Program-made: the position numbers and the translations under genes
Shown here: one piece after another, positions 54,999-64,000 of the stretch
Numbering within the stretch: the first letter of the stretch is position 1
How the letters are laid out: every line of letters begins with the position of its first letter
The notes under the pieces: generated by a model
Database searches by the model: none
The model's input: only the letters and a program-made list of their open reading frames with translations
What the model was told of the DNA's origin: nothing
DNA from: Pseudopyrenochaeta lycopersici
Taxonomy: Eukaryota > Ascomycota > Dothideomycetes > Pleosporales > Pseudopyrenochaetaceae
DNA length: 64,000 bases
Assembly: GCA_003313425.1 (NCBI GenBank)
Contig: NHZP01000025.1
Location: 372,001-436,000, forward strand
Reading direction: 5' to 3'

Positions 54999-56835
54999 AC
55001 GTGTTCCACCACTCGGTGGCCAACACCAGTCGGTGGCCCGCCTCATCAACACTAACGCGATTGCTCTCAAAACAACCACCATGACTATTCAACGACCGCC
55101 TCACGCAGCTGAAAAGGAGGGCCGTGTCCTTCTTGCGTCTAAAGCGATTAATTTAAAAAAAATTACAAGTGTGCACAAGGCCGCGCAGCTGTATGATGTT
55201 CCTCGAACGACGCTCCGAGGCCGCCTTAAAGGCCGCCTGCCTACCTTAACGATTAACGCACGCAAACGTAAGCTATTACCTACTGAGGAGGAGTCTCTCG
55301 TTTAGTGGATACTAGACCTTGATCGACGAGGTTTTCCGCCTCAGATCATTGACGTACGACGAATGGCAGACTCCCTACTCGCCGCACGCGGCGGGCAGCC
55401 TCCACTACCACCTCTTGGCAAGAACTGGGTGTCACGCTTTATCAACGCGCAGTCAGAGCTTCAGACAAAGTGGAACCGAAAATTTCACTCACAACGCGCG
55501 AAATGCGAGGATCCTGTGAAAATAAACGAGTGGTTCAGTCTCGTACAGGACACGCGCGAGACCTACGGGATAGTAGACGCAGATACCTATAACTTTGATG
55601 AGACTGGCTTCGCGATGGGTGTCGCCTCAACGTCAAAGGTTGTCACTAGCTCTGATACTATTGGTCGGGCAACCGTCGTACAGCCAGGTAATCGTGAATG
55701 GGTAACGACTATTGAGTGTGTGAGCGCAGTAGGCCGCCTTCTACCTCCGTTCATTATCCTCAAGGCGATGGTCCACCAGGCTAGTTGGTACCTAGCTGGA
55801 CTGCCTGACGACTGGGCTATTACTGTTAGCAACAACGGTTGGACAAGAGACGACCTTGGATTCGAGTGGCTGAAGCATTTTGACCTGCACACAGCCTCGT
55901 CCTCTGTAGGAGGCTATCGCCTGCTGATACTCGACGGCCACAGCAGCCACGCAACGCCTGAGTTCGATAACTACTGCAAGGAGAGGAACATAATTAGTCT
56001 CTGTATGCCTGCCCACACGTCACATAAGCTTCAGCCGTTAGATGTTGGGTGCTTCTCGCCGCTTAAGACAGCGTATGGACAAGAGGTGACCGAGCTTGCT
56101 CGCCGGGGCGTCTACCACGTCGATAAGAACGAGTTTCTCTATATATATCCACGTATACGGCCAGCTGTTTTCTCTATTTTAAACGTCCTTGGTGGCTTCC
56201 GGGGAACAGGCCTTGTCCCGTTTAGTCCTGAACGCGTCCTAGAAACGCTTACTGTTGTCCGTACGCCGTCTCCACCGCAGCAGTCAACTACGTTTGAGCC
56301 TGCCTGGACGGCCGAAACGCCTCGTACGATGACGCAGCTTGATCAACAGGCTCACCTCGTACGTGAGCTCTTTCAGCGTCCATCGCAGAGCCCTTCAAGC
56401 AAGGCTCTCGCGCAGCTCGTCAAAAGTTGTCAGCTTGCGATGAGCTCAGCTACGATTTTGGCTGAAGAAAACAGTAAACTTCGTGCCCTGCACACCCGTA
56501 GAAGACGTCAGAAGGACACGCAGCGACAATATATAGCAACTGGAGGCGTACTACAGGTCGCGACAGGTCGCGCGTTGGCTGTAGCAGCTGATATAGCCCA
56601 TAATGAGATGGTGGAGGCTACAGCTTCTCGCCCTCAACAGCGAGCGCCGCCTACCTGCAGTAACTGTCATATCCAAGGTCACAAACGAACTCAATGTAGA
56701 CAGAGATAGAGTATAATATTACTATATTTGCTAGGAAATTGACTGCGTGGATGTCCCGTTATTGTACATTGAGATCCTCGCGTTTTGATGAGGTGGGCCA
56801 CCGACTGGTGTTGGCCACCGACTGGTGGAACACGT
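54999..56835 (+). mobile_element. Fot1/pogo-type DNA transposon, complete ends
   Basis: TA duplications at 54997-54998 and 56836-56837 flank inverted repeats of about 50 bp starting acgtgttccaccactcggtg (left), with one mismatch in the first 40 bases at the right end. The repeats contain the internal echo caccagtcggtggcc. Length is 1,837 bp, normal for fungal pogo elements. Confidence 0.92.
55081..56709 (+). pseudogene. Pogo (DDE_1) transposase, one nonsense codon
   Basis: Starts MTIQRPPHAAEKEGRVLL with a psq-type HTH (SVHKAAQLYDVPRTTLRGRL). The TAG at 55303-55305 lies between EESLV and WILDLDRRGFP; the frame is unchanged, so CAG to TAG explains it. Downstream come the CENP-B-type second HTH (KNWVSRFI), the DDE core (YNFDETGFAMG, LLILDGHSSHATPEF, PAHTSHKLQPLDVGCFSPLK), and a C-terminal zinc knuckle CSNCHIQGHKRTQC. 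Apart from the stop it is full length at about 541 residues. Starting at the ATG 55363 would remove the first HTH. Confidence 0.9.
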
Positions 56836-57056
56836 TAGATCAAAACAAAGCGCCCGAACCATTCAACATGACTGAACTAATCGAAAAGTTTGGCTCCAAG
56901 ACTGCGCGTGAAGTTGCTAAAATATCTGTATAACTTAGATTCCTTGTGCGCCTCATTTAGCCGGAATGGTGCTACACCCAATTTCAGGATGGATACCTAT
57001 GTTCAGGCTTGCAAACAGATAAATCAAATCAAATTGGACCTTCAATTTGCTTTGAT

Positions 57057-59456
57057 TTAGATAAAACCGTGGTCGATTTGATTTGATTTGATTTGATTTG
57101 GATCGATTTGGATCGATTTGGATATTTGAATAGCCCCACTTCTCTCCCACGACGAGATGCATTGAGCTGCTCCTATAATATCCGCTTGCAGTCGCCCTCT
57201 CTGGGCTGTAACCATATGTCCTGCAAGGCTGAATATTCGCTCCGGCTCGGACGACATCGCAGGAATTGAAAAGAGATCGATTGCCATCCGCGACAGACGT
57301 GGATATTGGCGTCTTCGAAGAAGCCAATACTGAATCGGATCATCCACCAAGCAGTCGCCTGGATCAGTAGTGGCAATCCACGCTGTGTACTCATCGCGCG
57401 TAGCCGAAGGTAAAGGTGCAGGTTGAGTGCTGGGCTTTCTGATTGACGCCATAAAATCGTCTAGGTCGGTAGTCTTCCTTGTAATAGTGGGCTGCTCAGG
57501 TATCGTATCCCGCTCGACAGGGAGGATGCGATATTCCTCCCACAGTTCTTGCACGGCTGTTTTTCCTCTCACTAGCCAGCCGGGATGATCAGCCCATTGT
57601 GCCTCGACAGTTGACCACCGAAAGGCGGGGTGGAGGACAAGGGCTGCAAGATATGCAGGACTATCCTCGGTGAGGGCGTAGTATTGATCCAGCTTCATCC
57701 AGCCAAGATTGCAGCCAATCCGTAAGTGCGGTTCTTCATCTCGTTCATGTTGTATCTTTGACTCTTCCAGATGCTTCAGAAGCCACTCCATAGTCAGTAG
57801 AACCTCCCAGACCGCGCCGAATTTCCCTGAAAAATATAAATACAATGTTAAGCGGCGGGAAGCTGGATTTGGCTCACCTTCTTTGGGTCGGCCTTCGAGG
57901 CGCTTGGTAGCTGTCTTTAGCGGCTTCAATAGCGCCAGATACTCTGCGATCACTGACCAGTCCTCAGCAGACATCTTATCGTCAACAATCGCAGGTTTCT
58001 TTCGGCTCTTCTTGGGCATCGGCTTTGTCCCATTCTGGGTCCTCCTGGCCATATACTGGTTCCACTCCGTAGCTTCTGCCTGGATCATGGAGTCGAGCGC
58101 ATTCCGAAGCTGGTAACCTCGTTCCATCATCGCCTCAGATGAGTTCCAGCGGGTAGCGTTATTTGTGATGACATTGTACGTTGTTTTGTCTTCAAGATTC
58201 AAGGCGGTGTTCTCAATTAGCTGGAGCTTGTGGAGCTTCTCCGTGCGCTGGCCCGACCTTTGCACCCAGTGAACAATATTATGCAGCTTGCCGATTGGGC
58301 CCTTCGACCTCCAGAGTTTCATCTCGTCTTGGACCTCTTTGTCGGCTTGGCAGTCCTCCTCAAACGCATCGGCGTCCGTGCCGAAGAGAATGGATCGAGC
58401 GACGAGGTTGATAATATGTCCACAGCAACGAAGCCGCCTGTGCTGCTTGTCGAAGCCGAACTCAGTGCCTAGGTCTTCAAGGCACGTGTCATTGTTCTCC
58501 GCATTGTTTGTGACGAAGTATCCAATACGACCCTCCAGCCCATATTCGTGAATTATTTCACTAACGCGGTCTGCAAGGTTCTCGCCACTGTGACGACCCT
58601 CGATTTGTGGCAGGCCCAGAAGGAATGTACAGAACTTCCCTTCGTCGTCAAGAAAGTGCACGGTGAGACCAAGAAGGGACGTAAACTTGCGGGAGGTCCA
58701 GGCGTCAAAGGAAATGTTGATCCGGCTCAATGAGCGGCTGAGAAGCTCTGTTACAACACCCTTATGGCGATTAAAGGACTGTACAATCCATTCCCGCATT
58801 GTGCTGTGAGTTGGGAGACTCCCTGACTCGATAATCGCGCCGTTTGCGTGTTCCATAAGGTCTCGGAAATAGGGACTTTCAAGCTTGTTGAACGGCACAT
58901 TGTCGCAGGCCACCCATCGAATGAGCAAAGCCTGAAAATGAATAGGTTCGAATGAGGCTATAAAAGCATTCATTAAAGCCTGGTCCTTCGGTCGATGAGA
59001 GTCCAGGTCTGCCATGTTAAAAAGCGTCCGTTGTTTCTTCCTCTTTGGTGGCAGTTGCCCATCTTTGTTGATTCGGTGGACACATTCCATATGGCTGTTT
59101 GCTTGACTTGTGGATACAGAATCGTATATGTGCGTAGTTGTAGCCCTCTTTCGATGACACTCCTTACAGAGCCAGCAACGTCGACCTGACCCGGCTTTCT
59201 CGATGTCGTATCCATGCTCCCACACCCATCCCGTCCGCACCCTCCTTCCATGCTTGCGCATGCAATAGCCTGGAAGGCGGCTCCAATCGATGCCTTCGTA
59301 GCCGATGTAACTGACCGCGGGGGGTGTGTCTCCCGTCCCCTCTCCGCTGGGCTCGGATGGGTTGAAGTTAATGCGGCTGTCAAGGTTGCTGTAAGCGGTA
59401 GAAGGCGCAGTGGAAAAGCCTGCTGATGTGCTGTCGGCATTAGGAGACTTTGCCAT
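57057..59456 (-). CDS. hAT transposase, intact
   Basis: The minus frame is open for 799 codons, but 57827-57877 (gtgagc...tatttttcag, 51 nt) is a clear in-frame intron. Splicing gives GRPKE-GKFGAVWEVLL, which aligns with the other hAT protein, and leaves 782 residues. Order: N-terminal linker, a BED-like finger (CWLCKECHRKRATTTH...HMECVH), core blocks INISFDAWTS, YFVTNNAENNDTC, LRCCGHIINLVARSILFG and ATRWNSSEAMMERG, then the dimerisation region LFSIPAMSSEPERIFSLAG. No stop or frameshift is present. The C-terminus runs into gatttgatttg tandem repeats at 57080-57125, probably a subterminal repeat. I could not define the inverted ends or target duplication. Confidence 0.88.
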   Translation of the reverse strand: MAKSPNADSTSAGFSTAPSTAYSNLDSRINFNPSEPSGEGTGDTPPAVSYIGYEGIDWSRLPGYCMRKHGRRVRTGWVWEHGYDIEKAGSGRRCWLCKECHRKRATTTHIYDSVSTSQANSHMECVHRINKDGQLPPKRKKQRTLFNMADLDSHRPKDQALMNAFIASFEPIHFQALLIRWVACDNVPFNKLESPYFRDLMEHANGAIIESGSLPTHSTMREWIVQSFNRHKGVVTELLSRSLSRINISFDAWTSRKFTSLLGLTVHFLDDEGKFCTFLLGLPQIEGRHSGENLADRVSEIIHEYGLEGRIGYFVTNNAENNDTCLEDLGTEFGFDKQHRRLRCCGHIINLVARSILFGTDADAFEEDCQADKEVQDEMKLWRSKGPIGKLHNIVHWVQRSGQRTEKLHKLQLIENTALNLEDKTTYNVITNNATRWNSSEAMMERGYQLRNALDSMIQAEATEWNQYMARRTQNGTKPMPKKSRKKPAIVDDKMSAEDWSVIAEYLALLKPLKTATKRLEGRPKEGEPNPASRRLTLYLYFSGKFGAVWEVLLTMEWLLKHLEESKIQHERDEEPHLRIGCNLGWMKLDQYYALTEDSPAYLAALVLHPAFRWSTVEAQWADHPGWLVRGKTAVQELWEEYRILPVERDTIPEQPTITRKTTDLDDFMASIRKPSTQPAPLPSATRDEYTAWIATTDPGDCLVDDPIQYWLLRRRQYPRLSRMAIDLFSIPAMSSEPERIFSLAGHMVTAQRGRLQADIIGAAQCISSWERSGAIQISKSIQIDPNQIKSNQIDHGFI

Positions 59457-59680
59457 GCCAAATGCTGGCGAGGACTGTAGACTTCCTCCAGACCAGCTAC
59501 TACGCTCGCTGATCGGAGCGACGTTGGAATAGAAGGGTAGATTCGCTGAGCCACTCTTCGCCGCATGGCCGACACAGGCTCAATATATATTCTATTGTTA
59601 GTGACCGTGCTTGTAAAAAGCAAGCCTGCTACGCCCCTGATAAAAAGCAAACCGGCCGTACGGTACGCAAACTGGCTGGT

Positions 59681-59964
59681 TCAACTGAGCAGACCGCGGA
59701 CAGTGATTGGACCCGCCATGCTAACCGTAGTGCTGCCTTCTCTGTCTATAAAGTCAAAAGCTAGCCCAAAATCAGTAAGCAAGACATTCCCACCATGCAC
59801 CAAGATGTTGCTAGGTTTGATATCTTTATGGCGGATGCTTTGCTCGTGCAAGAACCCAAGCGCCCTAGCCAGACAGCCAAAGAAGGTACGCAACTCTCTG
59901 TGTCTGGCCGTCTCGGCACGCCTGGGAATGATCCTGCGCGGATGCTTAGCCGATGCGCTGTTGG
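59681..59964 (-). pseudogene. Protein kinase catalytic-loop fragment
   Basis: The minus strand reads LRTFFGCLARALGFLHEQSIRHKDIKPSNILVHGGNVLLTDFGLAFDF and GSTTVSMAGP, i.e. helix E, the HKDIKPSN catalytic loop and the DFG motif. It matches residues after the frameshift of the TPR-kinase at 49084-50924 closely. No glycine loop, activation segment end or C-lobe follows, so it is a relic about 95 codons long. Confidence 0.75.
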
Positions 59965-61521
59965 CGGGGCGATGGATGGCCTAACATGTGGCGGGTGCGC
60001 TGGCCGCTGGATTGTCGTGTCAGGATAGTCAGACGGTGGATCTACAGTATTCGTCTTTCGGCCCTGTCTTTCCGGCTATGGCGTTCGCAGGGTAAGCTTT
60101 AGTTGTGCTAGGGTATGGCGTCGCGAATCGCGAGAGGATGCGTGGTATTTGGTCTCCAGTGTGGGCGGTCCCGCGGCGCAGCAGGAGCGGCCTTGGCCGC
60201 CTGGTCGTCGCGATGCGTGACTGCTAGCGGGCCCACCGCTTAGCGCAGCTGCGCCCACCCGGCTTCCCATTGGCTGCCGACGACGCGTTTATGGGAGAGG
60301 ACAACGCGCAATTGACTTTAAAAGTCATCCATCAAATCCAGCATGCTCGCGCCGCCAGAAGAAGCCATTTTACGTCGAAAGAAGATCCTATTATGAGTCT
60401 GAGAAGCCATGCTATAAAAGAGGGTTATACGGTTAGCATTCGAGACGCACGACCAAGCGGTTACACGCGATTCCGATGCGACAGAGGACGAGCAATATGC
60501 AGAGGGCACCGACGTCAAACATCGCAGCACTTCAACACGGTTAACAGGGTGCCCCTTCATGGTGAGCGCCAGCAATGTTGATAGAGATTAGTGTTTGAAG
60601 ACAAGTAGCCTTCGGTCCAACAATATGTTCAACCACCCTCGCATTAGCACTATCCTTCTCTGTGATCTTCAAGCCCACAGTTCTCGGCTGCGGCGGCTCT
60701 ACCACAGAAATAGACGCCTCAGTCGCAACCTACCCGACATTATTCTTTCGATCAACCACAGACCATCCCGAGGCCGCCGTATCGCCAACTGGTACCAGCT
60801 TCACAGTACCAGCCGCCTCACCACCATCAAGCTCCGCAAGTTAGAATGTCCTCACAGTCAAAAACACGAAGCTAAGAAATAGCAAACTTTAGCAGTTAAG
60901 AAAGTAATAAAGATGGCGTATCGTGCTGCTAGATAGAAAACACTTAAGATTATCTCAAATAGACTAGCCTCAGTTATTCGAACGTCTATATTTAAACTAG
61001 GAAAGCGCACTATCAGAAAGGGTTTCGTCGCCCTAAGATCTAAGTTTACAAGTGAGCGTAGAGATAAGACTAAATTAGAGCCCGAATGCATTTGTATTCC
61101 GGCCGTCAGAATACGCGCCTACCCTCCTTTTCTTTTACTTTCTCTACATGAATAGCCCACCCAATGTGAACACCATGCTAAATCGAAAAGAAAATCCAGC
61201 AAAACGCCGTTTCAACCTCCTATAATGCTCAACGCGCCATCGCTGAAGCTGCACGTCGCTAGTCCTAGTTGAATAGATAAGATTCTGACAACAGGTTGGG
61301 AAGCTTGATTATTGCAACAGTATATAATCGTTCATACTTAAATAAGGTTAGCTTTTATAACTATGAAAATCATTAATAGTTCCATACTTAGAATTTATAA
61401 TACCCACTATCACGTCAAGCTCGACGGTACTTGTTCATTCTCTATATAGATAGAACCCAGTATTCGTGATTATCCTTATTCCTATCCCCAGGCACCTAGT
61501 CTCAAGGTCCGTCTCAGGTAT
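59965..61521. other. No certain gene; possible secreted-protein scrap
   Basis: Mostly non-coding. At 60650-60844 the plus strand reads FKPTVLGCGGSTTEIDASVATYPTLFFRST and PTGTSFTVPAASPPSS, which is protein-like but has no start or partner exon. From 60880 to 61500 the sequence is AT-rich with many stops, consistent with decayed repeat. Confidence 0.4.
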
Positions 61522-61902
61522 TTAGGCTTTGATACCAGCGAAAGATATCCTTCCTGTCTCACCAATAGCCTCGAGCTCTTGTGCTAACGTCCACAACTTG
61601 AACTTTAGGGCCTTAGCAAATAGCTCTTCGTCGAATGGTGTAGTTGTTCCATGCGGAGTGCAGGATGGCCCTTGCTTAGGAAACTCGATGTGTACAAGCC
61701 TCGATCGATGGCTGAATTCGATACTGGTTGTCGACAGGGCTCTTGTTTGTTGGCGATAAGGAAGGTGAAGGACCACTTCAACGTGTTGTGCACCTGAAGG
61801 TGTGCTGAACTGAAGCGGTGCAATTACTGTAAGAATATGCTCAAGAGGCGTTGTACTCTGGACCCAGTCAGCATGGAGAAGGGAACTCACAGCAGCTATC
61901 AC
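61522..61902 (-). CDS. Hypothetical protein, 126 aa
   Basis: The minus frame MIAAVSSLLHADWVQ...HVEVVLHLPYRQQTRALSTTSIEFSHRSRLVHIEFP...TPFDEELFAKALKFKLWTLAQELEAIGETG is free of stops and has even composition, with a helical C-terminal half. No homologue, signal peptide or domain is recognised. The gene may have upstream exons, because an acceptor-like cttacag lies inside the first third. Confidence rests on length and composition only. Confidence 0.35.
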   Translation of the reverse strand: MIAAVSSLLHADWVQSTTPLEHILTVIAPLQFSTPSGAQHVEVVLHLPYRQQTRALSTTSIEFSHRSRLVHIEFPKQGPSCTPHGTTTPFDEELFAKALKFKLWTLAQELEAIGETGRISFAGIKA

Positions 61903-64000
61903 TATGGTGTTATGTCGGTGGTGGTTATTAATGTGACGAAAGCTCTACTTGCCTGTTGTCCAGATTTGGTTCTTTCAGAACTATGGATGGCCATATTGCG
62001 CTACTCTAGGGTGGCAGTTGCGGTCACAGCATGAGGACACCTTGGTAAAGAATCCTAATCCAACGTCTTCTACTTATATGCAGAACTAAGGCTTGGCGAT
62101 GTGATATTGTCCACTGAAGAAGGGACTTTCGACAGCTTGCTCCCCTTTGGTGTACAGAGCTAGTGTGTACAAGGGAATCCATGTAGAACATGCGAGCTCA
62201 CGTTTTGTGGGGCGGGGAGCGCGGTATGCGATCATGAACGATAGTGATGCATCCCACCAGCATCATGCAGGCCGTAATGTTAGAGTGAGCCAGTCACTAT
62301 AAGTCTCCAGGGAAGATCACCTAGGCAAATAAAGTTTATCGCCGCAAGAACCAAGCGGGGCAGAGCGATGATGGGAGGGACGGTAGGGCTAGCACTGTTT
62401 CAACGGCGACGTTTATGCACGAAATGCGCGGGAGAACCCTGATGTCACTTGCATCCGTGGAACACTTGCATTTCCTGCGCGTGGCGTGTGCTCCCTGGTT
62501 GAGAATGTGTATTTGGGTCTCGGACCATACGGTACCGAGTGTTCGTGGGACAATCAGCCTGCTAGAGTTGTAGCCAGCCCTATTGTTTGCATTTGTAATC
62601 AGAAGTCGGGCAAGCGTCTATAGTTGGTTAGAAAGGCGTTGTAGGAGAATAGACGCAGATATTTTTGCGGACGTGCTTATCTCGCACCGTCCAATTGGCC
62701 TCCAACAGTATGGAAGATACGTGCGCACGGCAAGGTGAGAGTAGTGAGTGCCACCGTGACAAAATTATGTCGTAAGCGTCAGCCAAATAAATTTGGGCAA
62801 GCGTACGCACTCATAAACCTTTTTTTATGTACCCAAGTCCTGCATGGGACATGCAGACTGCATTTCCAGAAATGCCCACCAGGACCATAGCAATTGACGA
62901 CATATGTGTCTGATTATGTGTACATACGGTATCATTGCTAGAAGATGCCGAATTACCGAACTGGCAAATCACCAGCCCTTGTCTCGTCTCTTCTCTGGAG
63001 ATTGGACCAAAATCTGAAGTTATGATCGCTGTTCGATCCTATCCCTAACTCAGCCTTGGTCCTGCTGCCCGCCCCACCCCTCCCGTGTCTCGGCGTTTGT
63101 TGAGCAGCTCAGGTCCAGCGAGGAACTCCTTGTGCGTTTTCACAGGTGGGGACAGTAACTTTAGGGTCGGGGAGCTGGGGCCGAAAAGTCTGCTAGGACG
63201 CCTCAGGTTAGCCTCGACGGTAGATGTGCCACTGTCATTGATCGTTCAGCCCTAGCGGATATGGGGATCTCCCGCGCCTGCAAGCCAACCAGAGGAGGCT
63301 GAATCTGCACGGGCCAGTTGCAAAGATAATTCATGTGGCCAGACGCCATATGGCTCCAAATGGTTGGGAGTTAAGCGAAACCCACATTCGATCCTTGAAT
63401 ATTAATTTGGTTACTAGACATCCACTCACAGAGCTCGTAACACTAAAACAATAGTCTGCCCTAGCATGAAACGGCCTGCATGCATGCTCTCCCGCTTCCC
63501 CGTCCGCCCCAAAAGCTGGAACCAACTCAGGCCCAGGCACAGGACAACAAGACGATCAAGCCAATCCAAAGATAGGTCAGCAGAGCGATCAGCGGGGAAA
63601 CTAGATATTCGGAAATATCCACTGGCGATGGCGGTGCGCGCTGTGGATATTCGGCTAGCGTGCTGACAGGGAAGTGTGGTTTTGGCGAGGTATCCGGCTC
63701 AGCGGTCAGCCAGCGAGACCTCGGATACCCTCCTCTTTCAAAATTTTCAGCTTAAGGAGTCCATCTCCGCAACAGTATGGCGGGAGCGGGTCGGCCGCCC
63801 TTCCTGCTAGCGTCACTAAGGTGTTCGTCCACTTCAGTTTGGTCACCTACCAAATCGCCTTCTACTAAGGTCCGACCCCACACGTCTGTCTCATGGCGCC
63901 ACAGCTTGGGCTATGCAGTCAGCCGTACTTAGCTTGAGCGGAGCCCTCACCAAAATTGTTATGAAGTCTCCTTGCCCCTTGGGCTCCTTGAATTTTGGAT
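61903..64000. other. No gene recognised; repeat-end motif
   Basis: No supported gene in 2 kb. At 63777-63815 (gcgggagcgggtcggccgcc...tgctagcg) another copy of the inner-arm end motif occurs. The sequence just after it (gaccccacacgtctg) faintly resembles the inverted copia LTR. Confidence 0.45.

Noticed and set aside
63862..63895. Possible inverted LTR piece (gaccccacacgtctg)
   Set aside because: Match of about 15 bases only; no LTR end or extension.

Overview
This window is an accessory region from a filamentous ascomycete. Short 47-111 nt GT-AG introns, HET, NACHT-WD40 and fungal rhodopsin-like genes, and Fot1/pogo, hAT, Tc1, copia and Tad1-type elements all fit. The gene families suggest Dothideomycetes (Pleosporales-like), but that is inference. 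No bacterial feature, tRNA, rRNA or CRISPR array was seen.

Layout. 1-966: part of a HET gene on the minus strand. 1604-3752: an intact three-exon membrane protein. 3761-4555: pogo remnant with a nested TA-flanked MITE. 5210-8368: hAT element with a perfect 8-bp target duplication, about 310 bp upstream of a REG1-type PP1 regulator (8686-10500). 11225-12270: ankyrin and membrane-protein remnants. 14220-15641: weak hypothetical genes. 15833-22732: a HET-NACHT-WD40 (NLR-like) pseudogene between two 1,096-bp inverted arms. 23189-24742: broken DUF7924-type nuclease-like gene. 25388-36620: two full-length copia elements of exactly equal length, head to head, 259 bp apart. 36795-39906: small hypothetical genes around a HET-domain/Tc1-transposase chimera. 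40354-40989: DUF7580-like fragment. 41859-43192: intact fungal rhodopsin-like gene; a paralogue at 45157-45735 is cut by a 5'-truncated Tad1-like LINE (to about 47870). 49084-50924: TPR-kinase pseudogene. 52180-53671: PD-(D/E)XK pseudogene. 54999-56835: pogo element with one nonsense codon. 57057-59456: intact second hAT transposase. The rest is mostly decayed repeat.

Two themes stand out. First, the host genes are mainly fungal self/non-self or NLR-type modules (three HET domains, NACHT, WD40, TPR-kinase, DUF7580, ankyrin, two restriction-nuclease-fold genes), and most are broken by only one or two lesions. Second, mobile elements have reshaped the locus. The five-base flanks of the two copia copies match only if the 259-bp spacer is turned around, which indicates a past inversion between the copies. 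The NLR pseudogene sits in a comparable inverted-repeat cassette. The only host genes that look intact are the membrane protein at 1604, REG1, the rhodopsin-like gene at 41859 and possibly some short hypothetical ones.
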